Source: a bacterium (GTDB lineage: Bacteria > Pseudomonadota > Alphaproteobacteria > SP197). Taken from it: a DNA stretch of 64,000 nucleotides. Where the stretch lies: NCBI GenBank assembly GCA_028821455.1, contig JAPPGE010000079.1, positions 15,202-79,201 on the forward strand, read 5' to 3'. How positions within the stretch are numbered: position 1 is the first letter of the stretch; the number at the start of each line of letters is the position of its first letter. A program made the position numbers and the translations under genes. Below the pieces are notes generated by a model that was not told the origin of the DNA, made no database searches, and saw nothing but the letters and a program-made list of their open reading frames with translations. This document shows positions 20,762 through 30,917 of this stretch, one piece after another.

Positions 20762-21994
20762 TCACGACGCCAGACGAAGCCACTGGCCGAGGCGGTCGAA
20801 AGGACCTCTCCTGATGTGCCAGTTGCTGAATTCACTGCGTCCCATCTCCCCATCCCGCGCCGCATACCGCAGCAGACCGGCACAGGCCGTGAAGGCGGGG
20901 CCCGAGATTCGCTTGTCCAGGCCCTTGAGCCAGATGGGATGCCCCGGACGGACCTGGCGGCCGAGGTGGTGCGCCACCAGCTCGCCCATACCCTGGAACT
21001 GGGATGCGCCGCCGGTGAGCACCAGGCGCCGGCTGGCCTGTTGGGCAAACTCCACGCTGCCGAGGCGACTCTTGAGGATCTGGAGCATGTGCTCGACGCG
21101 GGGGCGAATGATGGCGGTCAGCTCCGCACGGTTGACGATCCGCACCACATCGTCCCTCTCGCCGATCAGCGGGATCTCGATCGTCTCGTGGCTGTCACTC
21201 TCGAAGCGGACAACGCTGCCATGAAGCGTCTTGATTCTCTCGGCGGTTTCCGCAGGAGTCGACAGGGCCTCTGCGATGTCGGACGTGATGTGCTGGCCGC
21301 CCATGGGAATGGAATCCACGTGCACACACTCTCCTTCCATGAACATCGCGAGGTCGGTTGTTCCGCCACCGAAATCGATGACGGTCACACCCATCTCCAT
21401 CTCGTCCTCAACCAGGCAGCCGAGGGCCGCGGAGCAGGCAGCGGCGGCGTGTCCGGCGACGTCGAGATGGCAGCGGCCAATGCAGGTTTCGAGATTGGCA
21501 ACAGGCCCGCGTTCCGAGGAGACAAGGTGAACCCTGACGCCAAGACGCTCCCCGACCATGCCCCTGGGGTCGCGGATGCCGTGGCTACCATCGATGGTGT
21601 AGCCGACCGGAATGGCATGAAGCAGCTCCCGCGAGGGGTGATGCGCCGCCTGGCGTGTCTTGTGGACCACCCTGCGCAAGTCGGAATCGCCGACCTCATG
21701 GCCGGCGATGCTGACGTCGACGGCGACCGTGTCCGACCGTGGCTGGCCACCGGAAACACTGACCCAGACACGGCGCAGTGTCTGGCCGGCCAGCTCTTCC
21801 GCGCGGGTGACCGCCGAAGCCACGGAGTGTTCGGCCGCCTCCATGTTGACCACGGTGCCGGCGAGAACACCGCGTGACGCCTGCTGACCGGCGCCCAGAA
21901 CGCGCTGGCCGCCGTTCTCGTCGTCGCGCGCAACAAGGCACACGACCTTGCTGCTGCCGACGTCAATGGCAGCGACGAGTTCCGATCCCGTCAT
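20762..21994 (-). CDS. ftsA: FtsA, actin-like cell division protein
   Basis: FtsA is an actin-fold ATPase that tethers FtsZ to the inner membrane and recruits later division proteins. The 410-residue protein has [14 protein letters not shown] (phosphate 1), [16 protein letters not shown] (phosphate 2) and [13 protein letters not shown] (adenosine), with the SHS2 domain inserted near residues 85-165. It ends in [12 protein letters not shown], a short amphipathic tail of the membrane-targeting type. Its ATG overlaps the ftsQ stop by four bases. Confidence 0.96.
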   Translation of the reverse strand: MTGSELVAAIDVGSSKVVCLVARDDENGGQRVLGAGQQASRGVLAGTVVNMEAAEHSVASAVTRAEELAGQTLRRVWVSVSGGQPRSDTVAVDVSIAGHEVGDSDLRRVVHKTRQAAHHPSRELLHAIPVGYTIDGSHGIRDPRGMVGERLGVRVHLVSSERGPVANLETCIGRCHLDVAGHAAAACSAALGCLVEDEMEMGVTVIDFGGGTTDLAMFMEGECVHVDSIPMGGQHITSDIAEALSTPAETAERIKTLHGSVVRFESDSHETIEIPLIGERDDVVRIVNRAELTAIIRPRVEHMLQILKSRLGSVEFAQQASRRLVLTGGASQFQGMGELVAHHLGRQVRPGHPIWLKGLDKRISGPAFTACAGLLRYAARDGEMGRSEFSNWHIRRGPFDRLGQWLRLAS

Positions 21995-22809
21995 GTATCC
22001 TCTCCCTCTGTCATCTCATGATCGAGACGCTCCTTCGCTTCCTCGGTGAGGCGCACCACAAGACGGTCGGGCAGGCGCAGATCAATGGTCGTGACATCCC
22101 TGGAAAGCAGTCCGTTGCTCCGGTCCATGCCGGCCAGCGCCAGCCAGGCCTCCTGCATCCCTTCTTCGGGAAGGTGAATGTCGATGCCGCCGTCAAGATG
22201 GAGCTTCCAGCGGCGCTGGCCGATGCGCACGGCGGCAAGGACACGCGGCGTCAGGTCCGGGGTCAGGCCGAGCAGGGCCAGGAGGTCCGCTGCAGCAGCC
22301 GGTGCGCCCGGACCAACCACCAGGAACAGTCCGGGATGATCTTCCGGCTGGGCTCCGCCGATCACGTCGCCGACGGAGTCAACGACAAAAAGTTCGCCCT
22401 GGTGCTGCCAGATGGCCAGCGGGCGGCGCTCGACGAGCTCGATGACGACGGTGTCGGGCATGCGCCGCCTGATGGAGGCGTCACGCACCCATGTGAGCGA
22501 GGCCACCCTGGCCCTCGCTGCCTCAAGGTCGATGACGAACATCGCCTCGCCGATCCTGATTCCCAGTGCCTCCACGAGAGTCTGGCGATCGGTCTTCAAA
22601 CGGCCTGAAACCAGGACGTGGCGAACGTCGAAACCGGCGGTGATCGAGGTCGCCACCGCGGTATCGAGCACGGTGCGCCAGGCCGTCGCGAGATGGCCTG
22701 TCAACAAGGTGCCAGACAACAAGACGATGATCAGCACGAGCGGGCCGGCCCGCCACGCGAGTATCCGCCAGAGACGCCGGGAGCCTTTCCTTTGCGTCAT
22801 CTTTCGCAT
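21991..22809 (-). CDS. ftsQ: FtsQ, division protein with POTRA domain
   Basis: FtsQ is a single-pass inner-membrane protein that bridges early and late divisome components. The protein (272 residues from ATG 22809) has a short basic cytoplasmic start, a membrane helix (about 18-40), a POTRA domain opening with HVLVSGRLKTDRQTLVEALG and a C-terminal beta domain ending [16 protein letters not shown] 22809 has GGAG/AGG upstream. ATG 22800, which forms an ATGA overlap with the ddl stop, is also plausible. Confidence 0.92.
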   Translation of the reverse strand: MRKMTQRKGSRRLWRILAWRAGPLVLIIVLLSGTLLTGHLATAWRTVLDTAVATSITAGFDVRHVLVSGRLKTDRQTLVEALGIRIGEAMFVIDLEAARARVASLTWVRDASIRRRMPDTVVIELVERRPLAIWQHQGELFVVDSVGDVIGGAQPEDHPGLFLVVGPGAPAAAADLLALLGLTPDLTPRVLAAVRIGQRRWKLHLDGGIDIHLPEEGMQEAWLALAGMDRSNGLLSRDVTTIDLRLPDRLVVRLTEEAKERLDHEMTEGEDT

Positions 22810-23717
22810 CGTGCCTGCTCCGTGATCCGGCACATGAGTTCCTCGAAGCCGATGCCCGCATGGGCAGCCTGTTCGGGATACAGGGACACCGGCGTCATGC
22901 CGGGCTGGGTGTTGATCTCGAGAAGGTAGAGATCACCGGGCTCTCCCCCGGTGTCGTCGTAGCGGAAGTCCGCCCGCGACACGGCGCGGCAGCCGAGCAG
23001 CCGGTGCGCGGCAAGCGCCATCTCCATGGCCCGCGCCGCAACCTCGTCCGGCACCGGCGCCGGCAGGATGTGCTGTGAGCGCCCTGCGGTGTACTTGTTG
23101 CGATAGTCGTAGAATCCCTCGCTGGTCAGGACTTCCGTGACACCGAGCGCCCTCTCTCCGAGGACGGATACGGTGAGTTCGCGGCCCGGGATGTAGGCTT
23201 CGATCATGACGTCATCGCCATAGCGAAAGTCGGAGTCGCGCAGCCGGTCGTCATTGCACTCCGCCAGCACGCGCCGCACACCGACACTCGATCCCTCGCA
23301 TCCAGGCTTCACGACAAAGGGCTTCTGCCAGCCGGCAGGCAGGCCGGCTTCCGTACGGTGCGCCGTTCGTCCCTCGGGGCAGGGAATGCCGGCGGACACG
23401 AAGAAGCGCTTGGCCATCGGCTTGTCCATGGCCAGGGCAGAAGCCAGCGGACCCGAATGGGTGTAGGGAAGCCCCATGGTCTCCAGCAGGCCCTGGATGC
23501 ACCCGTCCTCGCCAAACCGCCCGTGCAGCGCGTTGAACACGACCTCCGGAGGAGGGTCGAGCGCCCTCAGACGTTGGGCGATGTCGCGGTCGACATCGAT
23601 GCACGTGACCTGGTGGCCGCCTGCTCCCAGAGCGTCGGCGCAGCGCTCGCCGGTGACGAGCGACACCTCGCGCTCGGCGCTCCAGCCTCCCATCAGGACG
23701 GCAACGCGACGACTCAT
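22797..23717 (-). CDS. ddl: Ddl, D-alanine--D-alanine ligase
   Basis: Ddl is the ATP-grasp enzyme that makes the D-Ala-D-Ala dipeptide used by MurF. The 306-residue protein starts VAVLMGGWSAEREVSL. It shows LHGRFGEDG, the loop VVKPGCEGSSVGV, ADFRYDDTGGEPGDLYLLEINTQPGMTP with the Mg-binding Glu/Asn, and the final segment ending CRITEQARCER. ATG 23717 has GGAGG six bases upstream. It lies 55 bases after murB and overlaps ftsQ. Confidence 0.95.
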   Translation of the reverse strand: MSRRVAVLMGGWSAEREVSLVTGERCADALGAGGHQVTCIDVDRDIAQRLRALDPPPEVVFNALHGRFGEDGCIQGLLETMGLPYTHSGPLASALAMDKPMAKRFFVSAGIPCPEGRTAHRTEAGLPAGWQKPFVVKPGCEGSSVGVRRVLAECNDDRLRDSDFRYGDDVMIEAYIPGRELTVSVLGERALGVTEVLTSEGFYDYRNKYTAGRSQHILPAPVPDEVAARAMEMALAAHRLLGCRAVSRADFRYDDTGGEPGDLYLLEINTQPGMTPVSLYPEQAAHAGIGFEELMCRITEQARCER

Positions 23718-23772
23718 GGGGAGCCTCCGCGGCGCTTCGGGGACACTCGGCGTCTTGGGTGCCTGACGCGGT

Positions 23773-24696
23773 TCACGGCGCGTCTCCCGCGAGACGCCCG
23801 AGACACCGGATCTCCCATTCAAGGCACACACCCTGGGACGCCCAGACGCGTCGGCGCACATCCTCCGCCAGGGTCTCGAGATCCGTTGCCGATGCACCAC
23901 CGGTGTTGACGAGGAAGTTGCAGTGTTGTTCCGACACCATGGCCCCGCCCCGGCGCAGGCCACGGCACCCGGCCCTGTCGATGAGCTCCCAGGCGCGGGC
24001 CTGGGGTGGTGCCGGGTTACGGAACGTGCTGCCGCCGGTTCGTTCCTTCGTTGGCTGTGTCAGGGCGCGGCGGTCCTGGATCTCCCGGATCCGTGCCTCT
24101 ATCTCCGGTTTCTCTCCCGGTTCACCGCGCAGCACGCAGGAGGTGAAGATCCACTCTCCGGTCAGTTCGCAATGCCGGTAGGCATGTCCCAGGTCGCCCG
24201 CGTCGAGGTCGTGCGCGGTACCGTCGGGCGCAACGGCGCGCACGCGGACGAGGACATCCGCGATCTCGCGGCCATAGGCGCCGGCATTCATGGCAATGGC
24301 CCCGCCGAGCGTGCCCGGCACGCCGGCGAGGAACTCGAGTCCGGTGAGGCCGGCGGCCGCCGCCTGACGCGCCACGTGACCATCGAGAGCCGCAGCCCCG
24401 GCATGCACGTCATGTCCCTTCACGGTGATGTCCGTGAACCCGCGACCGAGGCGAATGGTGACCCCGGCGATCCCGTGATCACGCACCAGGACGTTTGAGC
24501 CGACGCCCAGCACGGTGATCGCCAGTCCGGCCGGTCGCGTCGCCATAAAGTGCAAGAGGTCATCCTCGTCCGCGGGACGGAAGAGAACGTCTGCCCGGCC
24601 GCCTGTGCCAAACCATGTCGTGCGCGAAAGGTCGGCGCCCTGGCGATAGGTGCCCCTGACATCCGGCAGGGCAGCATGAGTGGCCGGCCCGGACAT
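23773..24696 (-). CDS. murB: MurB, UDP-N-acetylenolpyruvoylglucosamine reductase
   Basis: MurB is the FAD/NADPH enzyme that reduces UDP-GlcNAc-enolpyruvate to UDP-MurNAc. Of its 307 residues, visible marks are TTWFGTGGRADVLF (FAD site), VLGVGSNVLVRD, EFLAGVPGTLGGAIAMNAGAYG, and RTGGSTFRNP with the catalytic Ser. ATG 24696 forms a TGATG overlap with the murC stop and has GGAGG seven bases before it. The murC-murB order is typical of alphaproteobacteria. Confidence 0.96.
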   Translation of the reverse strand: MSGPATHAALPDVRGTYRQGADLSRTTWFGTGGRADVLFRPADEDDLLHFMATRPAGLAITVLGVGSNVLVRDHGIAGVTIRLGRGFTDITVKGHDVHAGAAALDGHVARQAAAAGLTGLEFLAGVPGTLGGAIAMNAGAYGREIADVLVRVRAVAPDGTAHDLDAGDLGHAYRHCELTGEWIFTSCVLRGEPGEKPEIEARIREIQDRRALTQPTKERTGGSTFRNPAPPQARAWELIDRAGCRGLRRGGAMVSEQHCNFLVNTGGASATDLETLAEDVRRRVWASQGVCLEWEIRCLGRLAGDAP

Positions 24697-26126
24697 CACG
24701 ACGCCTCCCTCACGTCATCGCCGTCGAACGCATCGAGTTGACCGGGCAGAGACGCGGCCCATTGCGTGATGGACCCGGCGCCCATGCAGATCACCGCATC
24801 ACCAGGCACGGTCACGCGATCCACCATGGCCGCCAGATCCTCCGGCCGGTCAAGGGAAAGGACCCGGCGATGACCGCGTTCACGCAGTCCCTCCACCAGG
24901 CGCTGACGCGAGGCATCGGCCATTGGCGCCTCGCCAGCGGCGTACACGTCGGCGACGATGACCGCGTCTGCCTCGTTGAAGCAGGCGCAGAACTCGTCGA
25001 ACAGGCTCGCGAGACGTGTGTAGCGGTGGGGCTGGACGACAGCGATGACGTGTCCCTGGAACACTTCCCGCGCCGCCTGGAGGACCGCGGCGATCTCGAC
25101 GGGATGGTGGGCATAGTCATCGATGATCGTGACTCCGCGCGCTTCCCCGATACGGGTAAAGCGCCGCCGCACCCCGGCAAAGGTGGCGAGGGCGCGCTTC
25201 ACCGTGTCGTCGTCAATGCCGAGTTCCCGGGCCACGCAGATGGCGGCGAGTGCATTGGTGACGTTGTGGCGACCCCACATCGGCAGGTCGAGGTCGACCA
25301 AGGATCGCGACACATGTGTCCTGCGGTCAGTGAGCACGGCATCGAAGCGGTAGCCGGTCCCGGTGAGGCGCAGTCTGGTGCCGCGCACATCCGCCTGGGC
25401 GCCCAGTCCGTAAGTGACGATGCGGCGGTCCGTCACCCGTCCGACGAGTGAATGCACGTCGACATCGTCGATGCACAGCACGGCGAATCCATAGAAGGGG
25501 ATGTTGCCGATGAAGCGCGCATAGGCCTCCCGCACGGCGTCGAACGACCCGTAACTCTCAAGGTGTTCGGGGTCCATGTTGGTGACAACCGCGGCGGTCA
25601 TCGGCAGCTGCAGGAAGCTGCCGTCGGATTCATCGGCCTCGGCCACCATCCAGCCGCCCTTGCCCATGCGGGTGTTGGCGCCGTAGGCGTTGACGATACC
25701 GCCGTTGATCACCGTCGGATCGAGATCGGCGCATTCCAGCATCCAGCCCACCAGGGATGTGGTGGTGGTCTTGCCATGCGTGCCACTCACTGCGATCGAC
25801 ATCACCGGGCGCATCAGCTCGCCCAGCATCTCGGCGCGCCGCACGATGGGAATCCATGTGCGCCGGGCCTCGGCGACTTCCGCGTTGTCGGCGGCGATAG
25901 CCGAGGAGACAACAACCACGCTCGCCTTTCCGACGTTGTCGCGTGCATGGCCGATAGCCACCGGGATGCCGAGGCGGCGCAGCCGGTTCACCGAGGCACT
26001 TTCCGCAATGTCGGACCCCTGGACCGCATAGCCCTGGTTGTGCAGCACCTCGGCGATACCGCTCATGCCGATGCCCCCGATGCCGACGAAGTGCACGGGG
26101 CCCATGGCGTCGGGCGCGCGGATCAT
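24696..26126 (-). CDS. murC: MurC, UDP-N-acetylmuramate--L-alanine ligase
   Basis: MurC adds L-Ala to UDP-MurNAc, the first residue of the peptide stem. The 476-residue Mur ligase has the N-terminal Rossmann motif FVGIGGIGMSGIAEVL, the ATP loop SGTHGKTTTTSL, NMDPEHLESYG, and the conserved IDDYAHHPVEI. ATG 26126 overlaps the murG stop (ATGA). The longer open frame upstream is a shadow of murG. Confidence 0.97.
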   Translation of the reverse strand: MIRAPDAMGPVHFVGIGGIGMSGIAEVLHNQGYAVQGSDIAESASVNRLRRLGIPVAIGHARDNVGKASVVVVSSAIAADNAEVAEARRTWIPIVRRAEMLGELMRPVMSIAVSGTHGKTTTTSLVGWMLECADLDPTVINGGIVNAYGANTRMGKGGWMVAEADESDGSFLQLPMTAAVVTNMDPEHLESYGSFDAVREAYARFIGNIPFYGFAVLCIDDVDVHSLVGRVTDRRIVTYGLGAQADVRGTRLRLTGTGYRFDAVLTDRRTHVSRSLVDLDLPMWGRHNVTNALAAICVARELGIDDDTVKRALATFAGVRRRFTRIGEARGVTIIDDYAHHPVEIAAVLQAAREVFQGHVIAVVQPHRYTRLASLFDEFCACFNEADAVIVADVYAAGEAPMADASRQRLVEGLRERGHRRVLSLDRPEDLAAMVDRVTVPGDAVICMGAGSITQWAASLPGQLDAFDGDDVREAS

Positions 26127-27247
26127 GCCTCCTGCTCCTTGAGAACCCGGCAGGCACGGCCATTGCCGGCGGCAAGGTCCTCGATCGTCTCGGCGAGAGC
26201 CACGGCGGCATCGGCGTGTGCAAGGCGGCGCACGTTGCCGGCAGCGCGCGCCAGCACCGCCGGCGACGTCATGAGGGATTCCAGACGTGCGGCGAGGGAG
26301 CGGGCATCGGTTTCCTTCTCGTCGACGAGCCACCCGCCACCGGCACGGACGACGACAGAGGCATTCGCGGTCTGGTGATCGTCCGCCGCCCCGGGAAACG
26401 GAATCAGCACCGACGGCCGGCCCGACACCGCGAGCTCGGCGATGGTCGAGGCTCCTGCCCGGGCGACCACCAGATGCGCGTCGGCGAGATACCCTGCCAT
26501 CTCTTCGAAGAATGGCGCCACCGTCGCCGTCACACCAAGGGCCCGCCAGGCCGCCGCGGTACGCTCGACGTCTTCCTCCCGGCACTGCTGCACCACCTTG
26601 AGGCGTTGCCGCAGGGCACCATCAAGGCATCGTCCGGAATCGGGCAGGAGGGTGCTGAAGATCCCGGCTCCCTGGCTTCCTCCAACCACCAGGAGATTGA
26701 CATCCTCCTGCGGCTCCGGTGGCCGGTAGGCGACGCGGTTCAGGGCCGCGATGGCGTCTCGGACAGGAACACCCACGGTCACCGTCCGCCGCGCCGTCTC
26801 GGTGCACGTTTCGGCAAACGAGGTGGCCACCACCCTGGCCCTGGGGGCGAGGAAACGATTGGCCCGGCCAAGTACGGCATTCTGCTCGTGAATCAGCACC
26901 GGCACGCCACGAAGCTGCGCGGCAGCAAGGGGGGGAATCGTCGGATAACCGCCGAAACCCGCCACGACCGCCGGCCTTTCAGCATGAATCAGGCGGAATG
27001 CGCCGACACACCCGGCAAGCATGGTGACACCGGCTGCAACCTTGCCGGTCATTGTCCGGCCAGTGGGACTGGCCGCTCTCACCTCGCGCACCGGGATGTC
27101 ACTCACCCGGCGGGCGAGAACGGCGCCGCGCCGGTCGGTCACGGCCGTGACCGCATGGCCGCGGCGCATCAGTTCTCCGGCAACGGAAAGCGCCGGAATC
27201 AGGTGTCCGCCGGTACCACCGGCAGCAAGCATGATCCGGACGCTCAT
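26123..27247 (-). CDS. murG: MurG, lipid II-forming GlcNAc transferase
   Basis: MurG is the inner-face, membrane-associated GT-B glycosyltransferase that adds GlcNAc to lipid I, giving lipid II. The 374-residue protein opens with MLAAGGTGGHLIPALSVA, has LIHEQNAVLGRANRFLA and the C-terminal donor site VVARAGASTIAELAVSGRPSVLIPFPGAADDHQTANA. ATG 27247 overlaps the ftsW stop. The much longer open frame starting near 28522 is an artefact over ftsW. Confidence 0.96.
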   Translation of the reverse strand: MSVRIMLAAGGTGGHLIPALSVAGELMRRGHAVTAVTDRRGAVLARRVSDIPVREVRAASPTGRTMTGKVAAGVTMLAGCVGAFRLIHAERPAVVAGFGGYPTIPPLAAAQLRGVPVLIHEQNAVLGRANRFLAPRARVVATSFAETCTETARRTVTVGVPVRDAIAALNRVAYRPPEPQEDVNLLVVGGSQGAGIFSTLLPDSGRCLDGALRQRLKVVQQCREEDVERTAAAWRALGVTATVAPFFEEMAGYLADAHLVVARAGASTIAELAVSGRPSVLIPFPGAADDHQTANASVVVRAGGGWLVDEKETDARSLAARLESLMTSPAVLARAAGNVRRLAHADAAVALAETIEDLAAGNGRACRVLKEQEA

Positions 27248-28368
27248 GATGGCCGCCCCCGGTTCGGGCGCCGACGCGTCAGCGCCAGCATCAGGCCCAT
27301 GCCGATGGCCATGGCGATCAGCGAGGATCCGCCATAGGAGACGAAGGGCAGAGTCATTCCGGTGGTCGGCAGCAACCGCAGGGCAACCCCCATGTTGACC
27401 ACCGCCTGGACGGCAAACTGGATGACCAGACCGGCCACCGCGAGGAGCACGAAGAGATCCCGCTCGTCGCGCAGGCGTACGAATCCACGCAGTGCCACGA
27501 AGGCATAGAGCGACACCAGCACCAGACAGGCGATGAGTCCGAACTCCTCGCCGCCGACGGCAAAGATGAAGTCCGAGTGGGCGTCCGGCAGGTGATCCTT
27601 GATCACACCCTCGCCCGGTCCGCGTCCGTTGAGGCCACCGGACTGGAAGGAACGGAGCGACATTTCGATCTGGTAGGTGTCGACGGACTCCGGATCGAAG
27701 AAGCCGTTGATGCGATCCCTGACATAGTCGATCTGCTGATAGCCGATGAAGAGGCCGAGAACCGCCGCCACGGCGACGGCGGCCACCACCAGGAAGGGCA
27801 GGCCGCCAAGGAAAAGCTGGCTGCCCCAGACAGCGAGCACGATAAAGGTGGTCCCGAAGTCCGGCTGCAGGACCAGCAGACCGGCGACGATCGCGGTCAG
27901 CGCACACGAGAGAAGAATTCCCGGAAATCCGGGGACATTCCTGCCCGTGGCCAACAGCCATGCCGTGGTGATGGCAAGGGCCGGCTTGGCAAATTCGGAG
28001 GCCTGGAGCGAAAAGACGCCCAGGGGAATCCACCGTTGCGCGCCCTTGGTCTTCGCGGCAACCAGCAGGGTCACGATCAGGAGGACGAAGGAGACGATCA
28101 TCAGGGCGAGACCGGCGCGCCGAACCTGAGCCGGGTCGAGCAGTGAAAGGCTCACCAGAATGGCCACCGCCGGGACCAGAAACAGGAACTGCCGCTCGGC
28201 AAAGTGGAAGGCGCCAACGCCCATGCGCTCGGCAACCGGCGGGCTGGCGGCGAGGATCAGGATGGCTCCGAACACCATGAGGATGAACAGGGCCGACATG
28301 TTCCAGCGATCGATGGTCCACCACCAGCGGGCCACCATGCTCCGGTCCGTGCGATCGAAGGTGGTCAT
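27244..28368 (-). CDS. ftsW: FtsW, SEDS-family septal peptidoglycan glycosyltransferase
   Basis: FtsW polymerises lipid II at the septum together with FtsI. The 374-residue protein is a polytopic membrane protein with about ten hydrophobic segments. Family marks are GAQRWIPLGVFSLQASEFAKPAL, QPDFGTTFIVL, the loop AVGGEEFGLIACL, and TGMTLPFVSYGGSSLIA near the C-terminus. It overlaps murG downstream and murD upstream, each by four bases. Confidence 0.96.
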   Translation of the reverse strand: MTTFDRTDRSMVARWWWTIDRWNMSALFILMVFGAILILAASPPVAERMGVGAFHFAERQFLFLVPAVAILVSLSLLDPAQVRRAGLALMIVSFVLLIVTLLVAAKTKGAQRWIPLGVFSLQASEFAKPALAITTAWLLATGRNVPGFPGILLSCALTAIVAGLLVLQPDFGTTFIVLAVWGSQLFLGGLPFLVVAAVAVAAVLGLFIGYQQIDYVRDRINGFFDPESVDTYQIEMSLRSFQSGGLNGRGPGEGVIKDHLPDAHSDFIFAVGGEEFGLIACLVLVSLYAFVALRGFVRLRDERDLFVLLAVAGLVIQFAVQAVVNMGVALRLLPTTGMTLPFVSYGGSSLIAMAIGMGLMLALTRRRPNRGRPS

Positions 28369-29819
28369 CGCTCGTCCCTGCCGGTTGTGTAGCGCGTCTT
28401 GCGCGCCGGCGTCCTCGTCGCCGCTGCCGGCTTGTCTGCGCGGTTTCCGGTTTCGGCGAGGACAAGCTCGCGAAACCGGTCCCCTCTCTCCTCGAAGCTG
28501 GAAAACTGGTCGAAGGACGCACAGGCCGGTGACAGCAGGACCACGGCCCCCGACCTGCGGTCGTCCAGCGCCATCTGCGTCGCCCGGGCGACCGCAGTCT
28601 CGAGATCGCCGCAGTTGGTGAAGGGCACCTGGCCGTCGAGGGTCTGCGCCAGCGCGCCGGCCGCCTCGCCGATCAGAAAGGCATGGACCATCCTCGGGAA
28701 GTGGGCCGACAGGGTGGCGATGCCGCCGTCCTTGGCGCGGCCTCCGGCGATCCAGTAGATGTTGTCGAAACAGGAAAGCCCGCGGGCAGCGGAATCGGCG
28801 TTCGTGGCCTTGCTGTCATTGACGAAGGTCACGCGATTGAATTCGGCGACAACCTCCTGGCGATGAGCCAGCCCGGAAAAGGTCGCAAAGGCGTCGGCGA
28901 CCTCCCTGCCGTCGACGCCGAGGGTGCGGATCACGGCATATGCGGCCGCCGCGTTCTGCATGTTGTGGACGCCCCGCAACGATGGCAGGCCGGCAAGATC
29001 CGCGATCTCGACGGCGCGGCCCTCAAGGTCGTCGATGAGAACACCGTCGTGGATCCGCACACCCCGCCTCATGACGCGTTGCGCCGACACCGGAACGACG
29101 GACCGCCCGCGGCGTCCGGCAAGTTCGGAGTGGATGCGCCGGCATATGTCGTCGTCGACGCCGATGATGGCGGTCTGCGACGAGGCGCGCCGGGTGAAGA
29201 TGCGCGTCTTGGAGGCGATGTAGTTCGGGAAGTCGCCATGGCGTTCGATGTGATCGGGCGCGATGTTGAGCAACACGGCGACATCGCTGACCAGCGAACG
29301 GATGAGGTCGAGCTGGAAGGACGAGAGTTCGAGAACGTAGATCCCGTCGTCGCTTCCCGCTTCGAGGTCGAGCACCGGGACACCGATGTTGCCACCCAGC
29401 TGGACTTCCCGGCCCGCCGCCTGCAACAGATGCGTGACCAGCGCCGATGTCGTCGACTTGCCGTTGGTACCGGTCACTCCCACCACCCGGCCGGGTGGCC
29501 GGGACCTGGCAAAGAGCTCCATGTCACCGACGATCTCGATCCTGGTGATCAGCGCCCGAGCCACCAGGGGGTGCGGGGCGGGATGGGTCAGCGGAACACC
29601 GGGGGACAGCACAAGACTGGTAAAGGCGTCCCATTCGGTACGGTAGAGATCGTTGAGCGTGACCCCGAGGTCTTCCGCCATGGCCCGGCGCAAGGGATCA
29701 TCGTCCCATGCGCTGACCTCGGCTCCGCCGTTCTGAAGAGCCAGTGCCGCCGATATGCCCGACTTTCCCAGTCCGAAGACCGCGATCGATTTGCCGGCAT
29801 GTTGGGAGAGATCGATCAT
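28365..29819 (-). CDS. murD: MurD, UDP-MurNAc-L-Ala--D-Glu ligase
   Basis: MurD adds D-Glu to UDP-MurNAc-L-Ala. The 484-residue Mur ligase begins IAVFGLGKSGISAALAL, with ATP loop GVTGTNGKSTTSALV, NIAPDHIERHGDF and FVNDSKATNADSA. A basic C-terminal tail of about 25 residues is longer than usual. It overlaps ftsW by four bases and is five bases from mraY. Confidence 0.96.
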   Translation of the reverse strand: MIDLSQHAGKSIAVFGLGKSGISAALALQNGGAEVSAWDDDPLRRAMAEDLGVTLNDLYRTEWDAFTSLVLSPGVPLTHPAPHPLVARALITRIEIVGDMELFARSRPPGRVVGVTGTNGKSTTSALVTHLLQAAGREVQLGGNIGVPVLDLEAGSDDGIYVLELSSFQLDLIRSLVSDVAVLLNIAPDHIERHGDFPNYIASKTRIFTRRASSQTAIIGVDDDICRRIHSELAGRRGRSVVPVSAQRVMRRGVRIHDGVLIDDLEGRAVEIADLAGLPSLRGVHNMQNAAAAYAVIRTLGVDGREVADAFATFSGLAHRQEVVAEFNRVTFVNDSKATNADSAARGLSCFDNIYWIAGGRAKDGGIATLSAHFPRMVHAFLIGEAAGALAQTLDGQVPFTNCGDLETAVARATQMALDDRRSGAVVLLSPACASFDQFSSFEERGDRFRELVLAETGNRADKPAAATRTPARKTRYTTGRDER

Positions 29820-29824
29820 GGCGC

Positions 29825-30913
29825 CTACCGCAACTTGAGAGTGGCGAGGCCGATCAACGCCAGCACCGCGGCAATGATCCAGAACCGGATGACGATCGTC
29901 GCTTCACTCCAGCCCTTGCGTTCGAAGTGGTGGTGGATGGGAGCCATGGCGAAGATGCGGCGTCCGGTCAGCCGGAAGGACGCCACCTGGAGGATCACCG
30001 ACACGGTTTCCAGCACGAAGATCCCGCCCACCACGGCGAGCACAAGTTCATGCTTGGTGATGACGGCGATGGTGCCGAGCGCCGCACCCGTTGCCAGGCT
30101 GCCGGTGTCGCCCATGAAGATCATGGCCGGCGGCGCATTGAACCACAGGAAACCGAGCCCGGCTCCCATCAGGGCGCCACACAGCACCGCCAGTTCGCCC
30201 GAACCCGGAACCGCGGGAAGCTGCAGGTACTCGGAATAGACGGCGTGACCCGAAAGATAGGCGACAATGCCGAAGGTCATTGCGGCAACGATGATCGGTC
30301 CGATCGCCAGGCCATCGAGGCCGTCGGTGAGATTGACGGCATTGGAGGTGCCGACGATCACGAAGGCGGAGAAGGCGAGGTAGAACCAACCAAGGTCGAT
30401 CAGCAGGTCCTTGAAGAAGGGCAGGGCCAGGGATGTACCGAGCGTTCCGCCGGTCAGCCACGCGATCGCCAGGGCGGCGGCCAGCGCCGCCACCGCCTCC
30501 GCGACGATGCGGGTCCGCCCGGCCAGCCCCTTGCTGGAGTGCGCCGAGACCTTGAGATAGTCGTCCACCAGACCCAGCGCCCCGAACCCGAGTGCCACGA
30601 GCAGCACGATCCACACGAAGCCGTTGGAAAGATCCGCCCACAGCAGCGTCGACAGGGTGACCGACAGCAGGATGAGGACGCCGCCCATGGTCGGTGTCCC
30701 CGCCTTGGTGACCAGGTGATGCGCCGGTCCGTCATCCCTGATCGGCTGCCCATGGACCTGGAAGGTCTTCAGCCAGGCGATGATGCGGTCACCGAACAGC
30801 AGACTGATGATCAGCGCGGTCATGATGGCGCCGCCGGTGCGGAAGGTGATGAAGGAAAACAGGCGCAAGGCGCCGATGTCATCCGAGATCAGGGGATAGA
30901 GGCTGTGGAACAT
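29825..30913 (-). CDS. mraY: MraY, phospho-MurNAc-pentapeptide transferase
   Basis: MraY moves phospho-MurNAc-pentapeptide onto undecaprenyl phosphate, giving lipid I. The 362-residue polytopic membrane enzyme has the [15 protein letters not shown] motif, [10 protein letters not shown] with the Mg-binding Asp pair, [15 protein letters not shown], and [22 protein letters not shown] 30913 fits the normal N-terminus. The neighbouring murF stop is only four bases away. Confidence 0.97.
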   Translation of the reverse strand: MFHSLYPLISDDIGALRLFSFITFRTGGAIMTALIISLLFGDRIIAWLKTFQVHGQPIRDDGPAHHLVTKAGTPTMGGVLILLSVTLSTLLWADLSNGFVWIVLLVALGFGALGLVDDYLKVSAHSSKGLAGRTRIVAEAVAALAAALAIAWLTGGTLGTSLALPFFKDLLIDLGWFYLAFSAFVIVGTSNAVNLTDGLDGLAIGPIIVAAMTFGIVAYLSGHAVYSEYLQLPAVPGSGELAVLCGALMGAGLGFLWFNAPPAMIFMGDTGSLATGAALGTIAVITKHELVLAVVGGIFVLETVSVILQVASFRLTGRRIFAMAPIHHHFERKGWSEATIVIRFWIIAAVLALIGLATLKLR

Positions 30914-30917
30914 CGGC

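Noticed and set aside
20662-21048. A long N-terminal extension of FtsZ
   Set aside because: The extra residues are a shadow of ftsA. ATG 20661 has a strong ribosome site and gives the normal FtsZ start.
27244-28522. A single 799-residue fusion covering murG and ftsW DNA
   Set aside because: It only reads the murG frame backwards through ftsW. MurG and FtsW each have complete, overlapping normal genes.
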